The position numbers were made by a program, and so were the translations under genes. This document shows, piece after piece, positions 26,639 through 35,813 of a stretch of 64,000 bases of DNA. Origin of the DNA: Haloglomus halophilum (GTDB lineage Archaea > Halobacteriota > Halobacteria > Halobacteriales > Haloarculaceae); NCBI RefSeq assembly GCF_024298885.1, contig NZ_CP101166.1, positions 3,409,149 to 3,473,148 of the forward strand, written 5' to 3'. Positions within the stretch are counted from its first letter, which is position 1, and each line of letters starts with the position of its first letter. Under the pieces are notes generated by a model. That model made no database searches. It was not told where the DNA came from and was given only the letters and a program-made list of their open reading frames with translations.

Positions 26639-28276
26639 TCAGTCGGCGTGCTCCTCGCTGAGCGTCAGCTCGTCGAACCGGTCGCGAAGCACCTTCTTGT
26701 CGAACTTCCCGGTCGAGGTGCGCGGGATGGCGTCGACGATTTCGTAGTGGTCCGGGAGCCACCACGCGGGGAACCGCTCGCCGAGGAACTCGTCGAGTTC
26801 GTCCTCGGTCACCTCGTGCCCTTCCCGGAGGACGATGCAGGCCATCGGCCGCTCCTGCCACTTCTCGTGGTCGACCGCGATGACGGTCGCCTCCGAGACG
26901 GCCTCGTGGGCCATCAGCTCGTTCTCCAGTTCCACGCTCGATATCCACTCCCCGCCGGACTTGATGACGTCCTTCGTCCGGTCGACGATGTCGAGATAGC
27001 CCTGCCCGTCCATCGTCGCGATGTCGCCGGTCTTCAGCCATCGCCCATCCTCGTCCTCGACGAACGACTCCTCGGTCGCCTCCGGCCGGTTGTGGTACGA
27101 GTCGGTTATCCACGGCCCACGGACCTGCAGTTCACCGAACGCCTCGCCGTCGTGGGCCACCTGCTCGCCGTCGTCGTTCACGATGCGCGTGTCCACGGCG
27201 GGGACGGGCATGCCGGCCTTCGCGCGGTACTCGTACTGCGTCTCGGGGTCGGCGTCTGCCAGCTCCTTCCGGAGGATCGACAGCGAGCCGAGCGGGCTCA
27301 TCTCCGTCATCCCCCAGCCCTGGATGATGGGCGCGTCGAAATCCTCGTCGTAGCGTCTGATGAGCGACTCCGGCGGGGCCGAGCCACCGACGGTCAGGCG
27401 GTCGATACTGGAGATGTCCGCTTCGGGGTTCTCGTCGAGGTACTCGGCCATCTCCAGCCAGATGGTCGGGACGGCGGCCGACATGGTCACGTTCTCCTCG
27501 TCGATGAGCTCGGCGATGGGGCCGGGGTCCGTGTGGACGTTCGGGAGGACCTGCTTCGCGCCGACCAGCGTCGAGGCGTACGGGATACCCCAGCCGTTGG
27601 CGTGGAACATCGGCACCACGGGGAGGACGGTGTCGTGTTGCCCGACGGCGTTGGCGTCGACGTGCCCGCACATCAGCGTATGGAGGTAGACGCCCCGGTG
27701 GGAGTACGCGACGCCCTTCGGCTTGCCCGTCGTCCCGGAGGTGTAGCACATCCCGCACTCGTCGTCCTCGTCGATGTCGGGCCACTCGTAGTTGGTCGAC
27801 TGCTCCGCGAGGAGGTCCTCGTAGGAGACCACGGGCTCCAGCGACGTGTCCGGCACCGTGTCGCCGAGGACGACGTACTGCTCGACGGTGTCGAGCTCCG
27901 CCGCGTTGGCCTCGACCTTCTCGATGAACGCCGGGTCCACGAACAGCACCTCGTCCTCGGCGTCGTTGACGATGTACTGGAAGTGCTCGTCGGGCAACCG
28001 CATGTTGCACATGTGGATGGAACGCCCGGAGGCCGGCGGGCCGAAGTAGAGCTCCAGATGGCGGTGATTGTTGAGTGCAACCGTCGCCACGCGCTCGCCC
28101 TCCGCCACGCCGAGGTCGTCGAGCGCGTTCGCGAGCTGGGATACCCGGTCGCCCATCTCGGCGTAGGTGTACCGGTGCTTCGATCCGTCGGGCCTGACGC
28201 TCACGATCTCCCGGTCCGGGTAGAGCGATGTCGCACGGTCGAGTATCTTCTCGAGCGTCAGCTGGTAGTCCATCAT
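26639..28276 (-). CDS. AMP-dependent acyl-CoA synthetase/ligase
   Basis: 545 residues. It is a medium/long-chain acyl-CoA ligase type: MCYTSGTTGKPKGVAYSHRG (P-loop), GWGMTEMSPLGSLS, WLKTGDIATMDGQGYLDIVD and the lysine hinge DRTKDVIKSGGEWISSVELE, ending in PRTSTGKFDKKVLRDRF where the Lys is the adenylation lysine. It starts MMDYQLTLEKIL; the second ATG (28273) is an equal choice. A minus-strand TATA-like AATACG lies about 27 bases upstream. It differs from the 20.4 kb ligase and probably uses other acids. Confidence 0.93.
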   Translation of the reverse strand: MMDYQLTLEKILDRATSLYPDREIVSVRPDGSKHRYTYAEMGDRVSQLANALDDLGVAEGERVATVALNNHRHLELYFGPPASGRSIHMCNMRLPDEHFQYIVNDAEDEVLFVDPAFIEKVEANAAELDTVEQYVVLGDTVPDTSLEPVVSYEDLLAEQSTNYEWPDIDEDDECGMCYTSGTTGKPKGVAYSHRGVYLHTLMCGHVDANAVGQHDTVLPVVPMFHANGWGIPYASTLVGAKQVLPNVHTDPGPIAELIDEENVTMSAAVPTIWLEMAEYLDENPEADISSIDRLTVGGSAPPESLIRRYDEDFDAPIIQGWGMTEMSPLGSLSILRKELADADPETQYEYRAKAGMPVPAVDTRIVNDDGEQVAHDGEAFGELQVRGPWITDSYHNRPEATEESFVEDEDGRWLKTGDIATMDGQGYLDIVDRTKDVIKSGGEWISSVELENELMAHEAVSEATVIAVDHEKWQERPMACIVLREGHEVTEDELDEFLGERFPAWWLPDHYEIVDAIPRTSTGKFDKKVLRDRFDELTLSEEHAD

Positions 28277-28418
28277 GGCGTGTGGCGGTTGTTGGCAGGT
28301 AGCGTATTCGTTCTTTCGCCGACGGCGGGTCGGTTCGGCCGGCACCGAGCGGCCGGCACGACGTGGATCCGTCCGTTCATCGCAGGGGATTTAAGCCGGG
28401 CCAGTGGCAGGCAGGCCC

Positions 28419-29078
28419 ATGGACCTCGACAGACGGACCGTGCTCCGGCGGGCCGGCGCGGTCGGCCTCGCCGCCCTCGCTGGCTGTACGGGTGGCGACG
28501 GCGACGGCAGCGACGGGGCGAGCGGTCCGGGTGGTGGGTCCCCTTCGGACTCCCCCACGGGCGCATCCAGCCCGTCGCCCACCCCCGCTTGCGGCGACTC
28601 CAACTACATCGACGAGGGCGAGTTCTCCTTCGAGTACGGCGTCGTCACGCACAACGACCCGGACAACTACGAGGGAACCGTGCGCATCTACCACATCCGG
28701 ACGCCGGTCTGCAACTTCCCGGAGGCGAACCCGACGCCGGCGTTCCCGGGAGCGGGGACGCCGACGCCGACCGTTGCGTCGGCGAACTGCGAGGGCGCCT
28801 CCGAGACGCTGCTCAAGGAGCAGACCTACCGGGTCACGAGCGACCTCACCTACGACATCGTGGATGCGCCGGTCACCCCGGATGTCGACACCTACCGGCT
28901 GGAGTGGGAGGCCGCCGGCGGCAAGGACATCAAGTTCGGGGTCGAGGAGGGGGCCCGGGCGTTCGTGGACACCGACCTGAAGTACGAGTTCTTCGTCTGC
29001 AACCCCGGCGCCCGCCGGTTCGGCTTCGCCGTCGCGGACGGGAAGCCGCGTATCGTGCGGTCGCCGACTGCTGATTAG
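28419..29078 (+). CDS. Tat lipoprotein, unknown function
   Basis: 219 residues. The N-terminus MDLDRRTVLRRAGAVGLAAL followed by AGC is a twin-arginine signal with a lipobox (LAGC), so it is exported folded and lipid-anchored outside the membrane. A Gly/Ser/Pro/Thr linker follows to about residue 60. The mature domain (SNYIDEGEFSFEYGVVTHND onwards) is beta-rich with three conserved-looking Cys and no motif I know. The ATG at 28419 fits the TATA-like gatttaag about 28 bases upstream. No partner gene is evident. Confidence 0.85.
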   Translation: MDLDRRTVLRRAGAVGLAALAGCTGGDGDGSDGASGPGGGSPSDSPTGASSPSPTPACGDSNYIDEGEFSFEYGVVTHNDPDNYEGTVRIYHIRTPVCNFPEANPTPAFPGAGTPTPTVASANCEGASETLLKEQTYRVTSDLTYDIVDAPVTPDVDTYRLEWEAAGGKDIKFGVEEGARAFVDTDLKYEFFVCNPGARRFGFAVADGKPRIVRSPTAD

Positions 29079-29141
29079 GGGTGTGACGTGAGTTTGTGGT
29101 ATAGATAACCAATAACTGGGTAATTCTGGAGACAGGTCTCT

Positions 29142-30050
29142 ATCTCCATAGGTATGATAAATATCTCGGGTTCGGGTCATCCCACGACTGATGCTGTCTG
29201 ATCGAACCGTCCTGTCGACGCTCGCCGCGACAGCTACGACAGCGACGATGGGGTCCTGTCGAAAGCCCCCGCCCGCTCTCGCTGCGATGGAGACTGCCAC
29301 GGCGGAGTCCTGTAGAAGGCCCCCGCCCGCTCTCCCTAGGACGGCAATAGCCACGACGGAGTCCTGTTGAAAGCCCCCGCCCGCTCGACCGGTTGCGGCT
29401 CGCTGCGCCCCTCGGGCTCGCTACGCTCACCCTGCGGTGCTTGCGTCGCCTCACCGGGTCGAGCGGGCGGCCCCTTTCAGTCCCGCCCTGTTTCTGGTTC
29501 GGCCGAGCGTCCGCGCGTGGTGGTTCCAGCGGAGCGCTAGTGGCCCCACACCTCCCCGAGCCAGCGGCGGGCGTGTTCCGGCACGCTCGCTGGCGCGAGC
29601 GGCCTTCACAGCAGGGCCGCTGGCGCGCTTCCTGGTCCCGGAACCGGCCGGCCGAGCAACCACACTCCGGCCGGGAGCGCGTGCCGAGCGCAAGCGAGGT
29701 CGCACGTGTCGGGGGACGGAGTCCCCCGTACCCCGCGGTGGAACCGCGGGAACCCGGGGAAGGGCAGGGCCACAGTGCGCGCCGAACAGCCGAATCCTGG
29801 CGGACTCGAAGGGCGAGCGCGCTCAGCGTGCCCCCGACGACGCAAGCACCGCAGGGAGCGAACGAAGTGAGCGACCGAGGAGCGCAGCGAGGGTGAGGCC
29901 GGAGGCCGAACGACGGAAGTCGCAGCCCGGAACGGCGCCGAAGGCGCCGCATGCCCGGACCGTCTTCCGGAACGCGGGTACCTGAGCACGTGAGGGCTTC
30001 GTAGGTGTCACCGTCCGCACTGTAGTCGTGAGAACCCGAGATCTCCATAG
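29142..30050. mobile_element. Candidate non-autonomous element with 10-bp direct flanks
   Basis: About 900 bases without a credible gene. The direct repeat atctccatag occurs at 29142-29151 and 30041-30050, like a target duplication. Inside lie matching inverted ends: atctcgggttc (29163-29173) with cacgact (29183-29189) on the left, and their reverse complements at 30024-30042 on the right. Also inside are 54-base tandem repeats, an 18-bp inverted pair (29431-29448 and 29838-29855) and many small hairpins. It could be a MITE-like element, a decayed insertion or a structured RNA. The left inverted end is 11 bases inside the direct flank, so a neat transposon end is not proved. Confidence 0.45.
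29253..29414. repeat. 54-base tandem repeat, three units
   Basis: Units begin with gtcctgt at 29253, 29307 and 29361, exactly 54 bases apart, and share gaaagcccccgcccgctc with small changes. Units one and two match over most of their length; unit three only over the first 26 bases. A degenerate copy starts at 29209. The shared core recurs inverted at 29457-29469, so RNA from the region could fold. Confidence 0.6.
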
Positions 30051-30143
30051 CAATCCCCACCCCACCCAGCCACGCGACCCACCCCACATCCTGCCTGCCA
30101 TCCGAGCGGGAGTCTTCAAGTGTGCCCCCCGACAGCGGTGGGT

Positions 30144-31307
30144 ATGCGACTCGACGACGTGCGGGTGCTCGACCTGACCCGCCTCCTGCCGGGACCGTAC
30201 GCCACCCAACTCCTCGCGGACATGGGCGCCGATGTCGTCAAGATAGAGGACACGGGCGCGGGCGACTACGCCCGCCACACCCCGCCGGTCACCGACCGCG
30301 GGACAGGCGCGCTGTTCGACTCGGTCAACCGGGGCAAGCGCTCGGTCGCGCTCGACCTCAAGAGCGACGAGGGGCGCGCGGCGTTCATGGACCTCGCCGC
30401 CGACGCGGATGTCGTCTTCGAGCAGTTCCGTCCGGGCGTCGTGGACCGACTCGGCGTCGATTACGAGAGCGTCCGCGAGGTCAACGACGAGGTCGTCTAC
30501 TGCTCGCTGTCGGGCTACGGCAACAGCGGTCCCTACCGCGAGCGCGCCGGCCACGACCTGAACTACATCGGCGTCGCCGGTCTGCTCGACATGACCCGGA
30601 ACGGCGAGGACGACGCACCCCGGGTACCGGGCTACCAGATCGGCGACCTCGGCGGCGGCCTGTTCGCCGCGTTCAGCATCGTCTCCGCCCTGCTCTCCCG
30701 GGAACTCGGCAACACCGGCGGCGAGTACATCGACGTCTCGATGACCGACGTGGTGGCGTCGTTCTCCCAGTCCATCGCGTACGAGGCGCTCGCGGGCGAC
30801 GACCCGCGCCCCGGCGGGACGGCGCTGACCGGCCTCTACCCGTGGTACGACGTGTACGAGTGCGCGGACGGGAACTACATCACGCTGGGCGCGCTCGAAC
30901 CCGAGTTCTGGCAGGCGTTCTGCGAGGAGGTTGGCAAGGAGGAGTGGGTCGGCGAGCACATGACCGGCGACCCGGACCGGCGGGCCGCGCTGCGGGAGGC
31001 GCTGGAGGAGCTGTTCGCCGAGCGCCCGCGCGACGCGTGGCTCGACGAGCTGAGCGACCAGACGATGACCGGTCCGGTCCTCTCGCCGGCGGAGGCGTTC
31101 GAACACGACCAGCTCGCCGAGCGGGTCGTGAAGCGACCCGACGACGCCCCGCCGCGGGTCGGCTTCCCCGCGGCCGGGACGGACGCGCCAGAGGACACCG
31201 ACGAGTCCGTTCCGGGTCACGGCGAGCACACGGCCGCCGTCCTCCGCGAGGCCGGACTGGACGACGACGAGGTCGAGGCGCTCCGTGACGCGGGTGCCAT
31301 CAACTGA
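30144..31307 (+). CDS. CaiB/BaiF family CoA transferase
   Basis: 387 residues, class III CoA-transferase or alpha-methylacyl-CoA racemase type. Seen: RVLDLTRLLPGPYATQLLAD then MGADVVKIEDTGAGDYAR, the family loops SVNRGKRSVALDLKSDEG, ADVVFEQFRPGVVDRLGVDY, SLSGYGNSGPY and the region of the catalytic Asp in GHDLNYIGVAGLL. The ATG at 30144 fits a TATA-like tcttcaag about 28 bases upstream. Its stop overlaps the start of an LLM oxidoreductase (TGATG), so the two are co-expressed. It may epimerise 2-methyl-branched acyl-CoA before beta-oxidation. Confidence 0.92.
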   Translation: MRLDDVRVLDLTRLLPGPYATQLLADMGADVVKIEDTGAGDYARHTPPVTDRGTGALFDSVNRGKRSVALDLKSDEGRAAFMDLAADADVVFEQFRPGVVDRLGVDYESVREVNDEVVYCSLSGYGNSGPYRERAGHDLNYIGVAGLLDMTRNGEDDAPRVPGYQIGDLGGGLFAAFSIVSALLSRELGNTGGEYIDVSMTDVVASFSQSIAYEALAGDDPRPGGTALTGLYPWYDVYECADGNYITLGALEPEFWQAFCEEVGKEEWVGEHMTGDPDRRAALREALEELFAERPRDAWLDELSDQTMTGPVLSPAEAFEHDQLAERVVKRPDDAPPRVGFPAAGTDAPEDTDESVPGHGEHTAAVLREAGLDDDEVEALRDAGAIN

Positions 31308-32305
31308 TGCCGGGGACCGACGCGGCCGACAACGTCGGCTTCCTGCTCCCGCAACTGGGTCGGGACCCGGCGGACGTGGCGGCCCGCGCCGAGGACCTGG
31401 GGTACGACTCGGTGTGGCTCGGCGAACTCTGGTTCACCGCGTCGCCGGTGAAGCTGGCGCAGATCGTCGAGCGTACGGAGACGGTCGACGTGGGCTCGGC
31501 CATCCTGAACACCTACTCCCGGTCCCCCGCGGTGCTGGCGATGACCGCGGCCACACTCCATCGGGACTCGGGTGGCCGCTTCAATCTCGGCCTCGGGACG
31601 AGCACCCCAAAGGCCGTCGAGGACCTCCACGGGATGGACTTCGACGACCCGAACCCGGCCCGCCGGCTCCACGAGTGCGTCGAACTCTGCCGCGAGTTCT
31701 TCACCGGCGCCGGGCGGGTCGACTACGACGGGCAGGTGTTCCACGCCGCCGATTTCCCCGCGCTCGGGTCGGACGTGCCCATCTACGCCGCCGCGCTCGG
31801 GACGGCCAACCGCCGGGTCGTCGCGCGGCTCTGCGACGGCTGGATTCCGCACAACGTCCCGTTCCCCGACCTCGCGGAGTCGTTCGACTACATCCGCGAG
31901 CATACGCCCGACGAGCGCGACGCCGACGACATCTCGGTGGCGCCGTACGTCCCCGCGGCCGTCGACGAGGACCCCGCAGAGGCCCGGGACGCGATCCGCG
32001 GCCACGTCGCCTACTACGTCGGCAACGGCGAGGGGTACCGGCGCGCGGTCGCCTCGCGGTTCCCGGAGGGTGCGGAGGCAGTCGCGGAGGCGTGGCGGTC
32101 GGGCGAGCGCGCCGCGGCCCGCGAGGCCGTCACCGACGAGATGGTCGACGCCCTCGGAATCGCCGGCACGCCCGAGGAGGCCCGCGAGCAGTTCGACGAG
32201 CTCTGTGCGATGGACGTGCTCGACCAGCCGCTGGTGACGATTCCACAGGACGCCTCCGGCGTGCTGGACGCGACCATCGAGGCGCTCGCACCGGCGAACC
32301 GCTGA
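31307..32305 (+). CDS. LLM-class F420/FMN oxidoreductase
   Basis: 332 residues, TIM-barrel luciferase-like monooxygenase family, close to methylenetetrahydromethanopterin reductase (Mer)-like F420 enzymes. Seen: VGFLLPQLGRDPADVAARAE at the start, DSVWLGELWFTASPVKLAQI, VGSAILNTYSRSPAVLAMTA, LGLGTSTPKAVEDLHG and IYAAALGTANRRVVARLCDG. It starts on the last base of the CoA-transferase stop, so it is the second gene of an operon. The substrate is unknown; haloarchaea make F420, so F420 use is likely by inference. Confidence 0.88.
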   Translation: MPGTDAADNVGFLLPQLGRDPADVAARAEDLGYDSVWLGELWFTASPVKLAQIVERTETVDVGSAILNTYSRSPAVLAMTAATLHRDSGGRFNLGLGTSTPKAVEDLHGMDFDDPNPARRLHECVELCREFFTGAGRVDYDGQVFHAADFPALGSDVPIYAAALGTANRRVVARLCDGWIPHNVPFPDLAESFDYIREHTPDERDADDISVAPYVPAAVDEDPAEARDAIRGHVAYYVGNGEGYRRAVASRFPEGAEAVAEAWRSGERAAAREAVTDEMVDALGIAGTPEEAREQFDELCAMDVLDQPLVTIPQDASGVLDATIEALAPANR

Positions 32306-32323
32306 GTCCGTCCCCCTTCTCGC

Positions 32324-33250
32324 TCAGTCGCCAGGCCGGACCACCGCGTCCTGGTAGCCCAGCAGGTCCGCCAGCTGGCGTCGCTTCAGCAGCGCGAAGC
32401 CCAGGAAGACGATGGCGAAGCCGCCGATGGTCGCCAGCGTGATGGACTCGTCCAGCAGGACGACACCCGCGACGGTCGCCACGACCGGAACGAGGTAGGC
32501 GACGAGGCTGGTCTCCAGGGCACCGTAGCGTTCGAGGATGGTGAAGTAGATGACGAACGCCAGGGCCGTCGAGAAGACGCCGAGGTAGACGATGGCGCCG
32601 ATGGCCGTCTGCGAGAACGTCGCGCCCGCCAGTCCTTCGCCGGCCGCGAGGCTCCCGAGGTGGAGCAGGACCCCGCCCAGCGCCATCGACCAGCCCGTGA
32701 GCGCGCTGCTCGCCATCGTCGGTTTCGCCCGGTCGACGAGGACGCCGCCGAGCGCGACGAACAGCACCTGCCCGAGGATGATGACCTTCCCGACGAGGTC
32801 GGTGGCCAGCAGGTTCGACGGGTCCGGCCGGACGATGAGTCCGACGCCGAGAAAGCCCAGCAGGATACCCGCGGCCCCCGCAGGTGTGAGCCGCTGGTCG
32901 AGCAACAGGAGCGCCCACAGCGTCGTGAGGATTGGCACGAGCCCCTGCAGGATGGCGGCGACGCCGCTGGGCACGGTCTGCTGGCCGACGAACAGGAGCG
33001 CGTTCGCCGCGACGAGGAAGGTCCCGCCCGCGAGGACGGCACTCACGTCGCGGCGCTCGGTCGGTCGGCGGTCGCCCGGTGCCGCCGTCACGGCGACGTA
33101 CGCCAGCAACAGGACACCGGCCACGTCGTAGCGGAACGCGGCGAACAGGATGGGCGGGAGGTCACGCAGGCCGACCGTGATGGCAGGGAACGACAGCCCC
33201 CACATCGTCGCGAGGGCGCCGAACAGGAGGACTGCAGAGCGACGGGACAC
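32324..33250 (-). CDS. EamA (DMT) family transporter
   Basis: 308 residues with ten membrane segments in two EamA repeats (LFGALATMWGLSFPAITVGL at the start; ALTGWSMALGGVLLHLGSL beginning the second). It starts with GTG at 33250. Members export amino acids, metabolites or drugs; the substrate is not visible. The FAD oxidoreductase gene lies 81 bases upstream on the same strand, so a joint transcript is possible. The 3' end is 18 bases from the convergent LLM gene. Confidence 0.9.
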   Translation of the reverse strand: MSRRSAVLLFGALATMWGLSFPAITVGLRDLPPILFAAFRYDVAGVLLLAYVAVTAAPGDRRPTERRDVSAVLAGGTFLVAANALLFVGQQTVPSGVAAILQGLVPILTTLWALLLLDQRLTPAGAAGILLGFLGVGLIVRPDPSNLLATDLVGKVIILGQVLFVALGGVLVDRAKPTMASSALTGWSMALGGVLLHLGSLAAGEGLAGATFSQTAIGAIVYLGVFSTALAFVIYFTILERYGALETSLVAYLVPVVATVAGVVLLDESITLATIGGFAIVFLGFALLKRRQLADLLGYQDAVVRPGD

Positions 33251-33331
33251 ATCGGTGAATCGGACGGATGCCGTATCAGTCCGTCGGAAGGGTGGGTACG
33301 GGTGGCGTGGGACGGTCCCCGAACCGGGGCC

Positions 33332-34372
33332 TTACAGCCCGTCGCCGATGCGCTCGCCCGTCTCCAGTCCGTTCCGGAGCGCGGTGTGGAGGCGGGCCTC
33401 GCCGGCGACCCAGTCGCCCGTGAAGTGGAGGCCGTACTCGGCTGCCTGGTCGAGGAGGTCCGTGTCCGCCCCCTCGTCGGGGAGGGCGTACCGCCACCCC
33501 TGATGGTCGGTCCAGTCGGGGTCCGTGAGATGCGGCTCGCCGAGCAGGTCGGCCGTCGCGTCCGCGACCGACGTACAGACCGATTCCGTGTCGTCGTCGT
33601 ACCGTTCGCGGGACCACTCCGGCGACAGCTGGACGACCAGCAGCGACTCGCCGTCCGGGACGTGGCCGTCCTTGCACTCTTCGCGCGCGAGCCAGCCGAT
33701 GTCGTGGTTCTTGTCGACGTTCACGAGCGCGTACCACTCGCGGTCGAGCGCCGTGTCGTAGCCGAGGACGGCCGTGACGATGGTCCGGTAGGAGACGGAG
33801 GCGGCCTCGCTCGCCAGGTCCGTCCGGAGGTCCCGGTCCCACTCGGCGTCACGCAGGAGTTCGGCGGTCTGTGGCGCCGGCGGGTTCAGTACCAGCCGGT
33901 CGAACGGGCCGTACGACTCGCCCTCGTCGTCGAGGAGCGTCCACGTGCGGTCGGTGTTCCGCCGGACGGTCTCCACGCGGGTCCGCCGGTGGACCGTCGC
34001 GTCCGTGGTCCCGAGAAGGCGTTTCGCGATCTGCGTGAGGCCACGCTCGTAGCTCCACTTGTGCTCGTCGGCGTCCTGTCCCTCCGAGATTGTTCCCTCG
34101 GCGTCGAACGTCCACACCGGTTCCGTCACGTCCACCAGTCCCTCGCTGTCGAGGTCCTCGGTCAGGAGCCGGCTGACCCGTTCGTCGTCGGATTTCACGT
34201 AGTTGGCGCCGTAATCGTAGACGTACTCGTAGTCGCCGCGCCGGCGGGTCGCCGCGCGGCCGCAGACGCCACCCGACTTCTCGACGACGGTCAGGTCGGC
34301 GTCCGCGTTCCGGAGCGCGTATGCCGCGGCGGCGGCCCCGGCCCCTGCCCCCACGAACCCGATTCGTGTCAT
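33332..34372 (-). CDS. FAD-dependent oxidoreductase, renalase/amine-oxidase-like
   Basis: 346 residues. The FAD Rossmann start is GFVGAGAGAAAAAYALRNAD with VVEKSGGVCGRAATRR, and the C-terminal FAD strand is GLHFTGDWVAGEARLHTALR, NGLETGERIGDGL at the end. The middle is a substrate domain (DRLVLNPPAPQTAELL). This is the layout of renalase-like or small monoamine-oxidase-like proteins. The substrate is unknown. It is divergent from dnaJ and lies upstream of the EamA exporter. Confidence 0.88.
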   Translation of the reverse strand: MTRIGFVGAGAGAAAAAYALRNADADLTVVEKSGGVCGRAATRRRGDYEYVYDYGANYVKSDDERVSRLLTEDLDSEGLVDVTEPVWTFDAEGTISEGQDADEHKWSYERGLTQIAKRLLGTTDATVHRRTRVETVRRNTDRTWTLLDDEGESYGPFDRLVLNPPAPQTAELLRDAEWDRDLRTDLASEAASVSYRTIVTAVLGYDTALDREWYALVNVDKNHDIGWLAREECKDGHVPDGESLLVVQLSPEWSRERYDDDTESVCTSVADATADLLGEPHLTDPDWTDHQGWRYALPDEGADTDLLDQAAEYGLHFTGDWVAGEARLHTALRNGLETGERIGDGL

Positions 34373-34557
34373 GCGATTCCCTAGCGGTGGACGGCGGGAA
34401 AACGTTCCTCTCCCGGCGAGACGAGGGGGATGACGGAGACGATTCCGGGGCGGTCCGGAACCGGGTGCGTCGCCGACCGGGGGGACGAGGGGGGCGCCCT
34501 GCTCGTCGCGTACCCGTTCCGTTCAAGTGTGGAAGTCGCATATCCCCTGGCAACGAG

Positions 34558-35724
34558 ATGAGCGAGGACTTCTACGAGGTACTGGGGGTCTCACGCGATG
34601 CGAGCGAGGACGAGATCAAGCAGGCCTACCGGAAGAAGGCGGCCGAGTATCACCCGGACGTGAGCGACGACCCGAACGCCGAGGAGAAGTTCAAGCAGGT
34701 CAAGAAGGCAAAGGAGGTGCTCACGGACGAGGAACAGCGACGCGCGTACGACCAGATGGGCCACGAGCGCTTCGAGCAGGCCGAGAAGCGCGGTGGCTTC
34801 GACGGCGGCGCGGGCGGTGCCGGTGGCGGCCCCTTCGGCGGTGGCGCCGGCGGCGACCCGTTCGGCGGTGGCGCGGGCGGGATGGGCGACATCTTCGAGC
34901 AGTTCTTCGGCGGCGGTGGCGGCGGCGGTGGACGCGGCGGTGCCCGGCAGGGAGCCGACCTCCGAACGTCGCTGACCATCACCATGGAGGAGGCGTATCA
35001 GGGCGTCACGAAGCAGCTGAACATCACGCGCCCCGAGCAGTGCCCGGACTGCGACGGCTCCGGTCATCCACCGAGCGCTGACTCGGAGACCTGTCCCCAG
35101 TGTAACGGCCGCGGCCAGGAGACGACGGTCCGGCAGACGCCGCTCGGGCGCGTCCAGCAGACCCGGACCTGCAGCCGCTGTGAGGGCGAGGGGACGCTGT
35201 ACGACGAGACCTGCTCGACCTGTGGCGGCGAGGGCGTCACGCGCGAGGACGCGAGCCTGGAGGTGGAGATCCCCGGCGGTATCGACAGCGGGCAGACCCT
35301 CCGCATGGAGCGCGAGGGCGCGCCAGGCGAGGGCGGCGGGCCGAACGGCGACCTGCTCGTCGAGATCCAGGTCGAGGACCACCCGGAGTTCGACCGCGAC
35401 GGCGCCGACCTCCACTACACGCTCCCGGTCTCCTTCCCGCAGGCCGTCTTCGGCGACACCGTCGAGATACCGACGCTCGACGGCAAGGTCGAGATGGACC
35501 TCGATGCGGGCGTCCAGTCCGGCGAGACCCGGCGGCTCCGCGGCAAGGGGATGCCCCGACTCCAGCGCCGCGGCCAGGGTGACCTCCTGGTCCACGTGCA
35601 GGTCGTCACGCCCCAGAACCTCAACGAGGAGCAGCGCGAGGCACTGGAGGCGTTCGCCGAGGCCTCCGACGAGGACCTCTCGGTCGACCAGAGTTTCTTC
35701 GAGAAGATCAAGAGCAGCTTCTGA
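34558..35724 (+). CDS. dnaJ: Chaperone DnaJ
   Basis: 388 residues, class I J-protein. The J domain (SEDFYEVLGVSRDASEDEIK) has the HPD tripeptide in EYHPDVSDD near residue 35. A Gly/Phe-rich stretch occupies about 75-125. The zinc domain has all four CxxCxGxG units (CPDCDGSG, CPQCNGRG, CSRCEGEG, CSTCGGEG) at about 160-235. Two beta C-terminal domains follow (RLRGKGMPRLQRRGQGDLLV). It delivers substrates to DnaK and stimulates its ATPase. Neither dnaK nor grpE is adjacent on this side. Confidence 0.96.
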   Translation: MSEDFYEVLGVSRDASEDEIKQAYRKKAAEYHPDVSDDPNAEEKFKQVKKAKEVLTDEEQRRAYDQMGHERFEQAEKRGGFDGGAGGAGGGPFGGGAGGDPFGGGAGGMGDIFEQFFGGGGGGGGRGGARQGADLRTSLTITMEEAYQGVTKQLNITRPEQCPDCDGSGHPPSADSETCPQCNGRGQETTVRQTPLGRVQQTRTCSRCEGEGTLYDETCSTCGGEGVTREDASLEVEIPGGIDSGQTLRMEREGAPGEGGGPNGDLLVEIQVEDHPEFDRDGADLHYTLPVSFPQAVFGDTVEIPTLDGKVEMDLDAGVQSGETRRLRGKGMPRLQRRGQGDLLVHVQVVTPQNLNEEQREALEAFAEASDEDLSVDQSFFEKIKSSF

Positions 35725-35813
35725 GTCGGCCGCATTCCTGCCGCTTCACTTCCACTCCGGTCCGCCCGCGAATTTAAACGTGATGCGGCCCATATCTCCG
35801 GTAAGAGGGCCCC

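Noticed and set aside
29209..29414. CRISPR array
   Set aside because: The 54-base units are directly adjacent without unique spacers, and no cas gene is present.
29142..30050. RNase P RNA, SRP RNA or tRNA in the structured segment
   Set aside because: I looked for the conserved RNase P and SRP motifs and tRNA T-loops and did not find them; only a covariance search could settle this.
29140..30087. A 315-codon leftward frame across the gene-free segment
   Set aside because: Its composition is Arg/Pro/Gly-rich with repeated RRGYC and GRGLSTG-like segments that come from tandem DNA repeats; no domain, no good start, and the DNA has hairpins and flanks instead.
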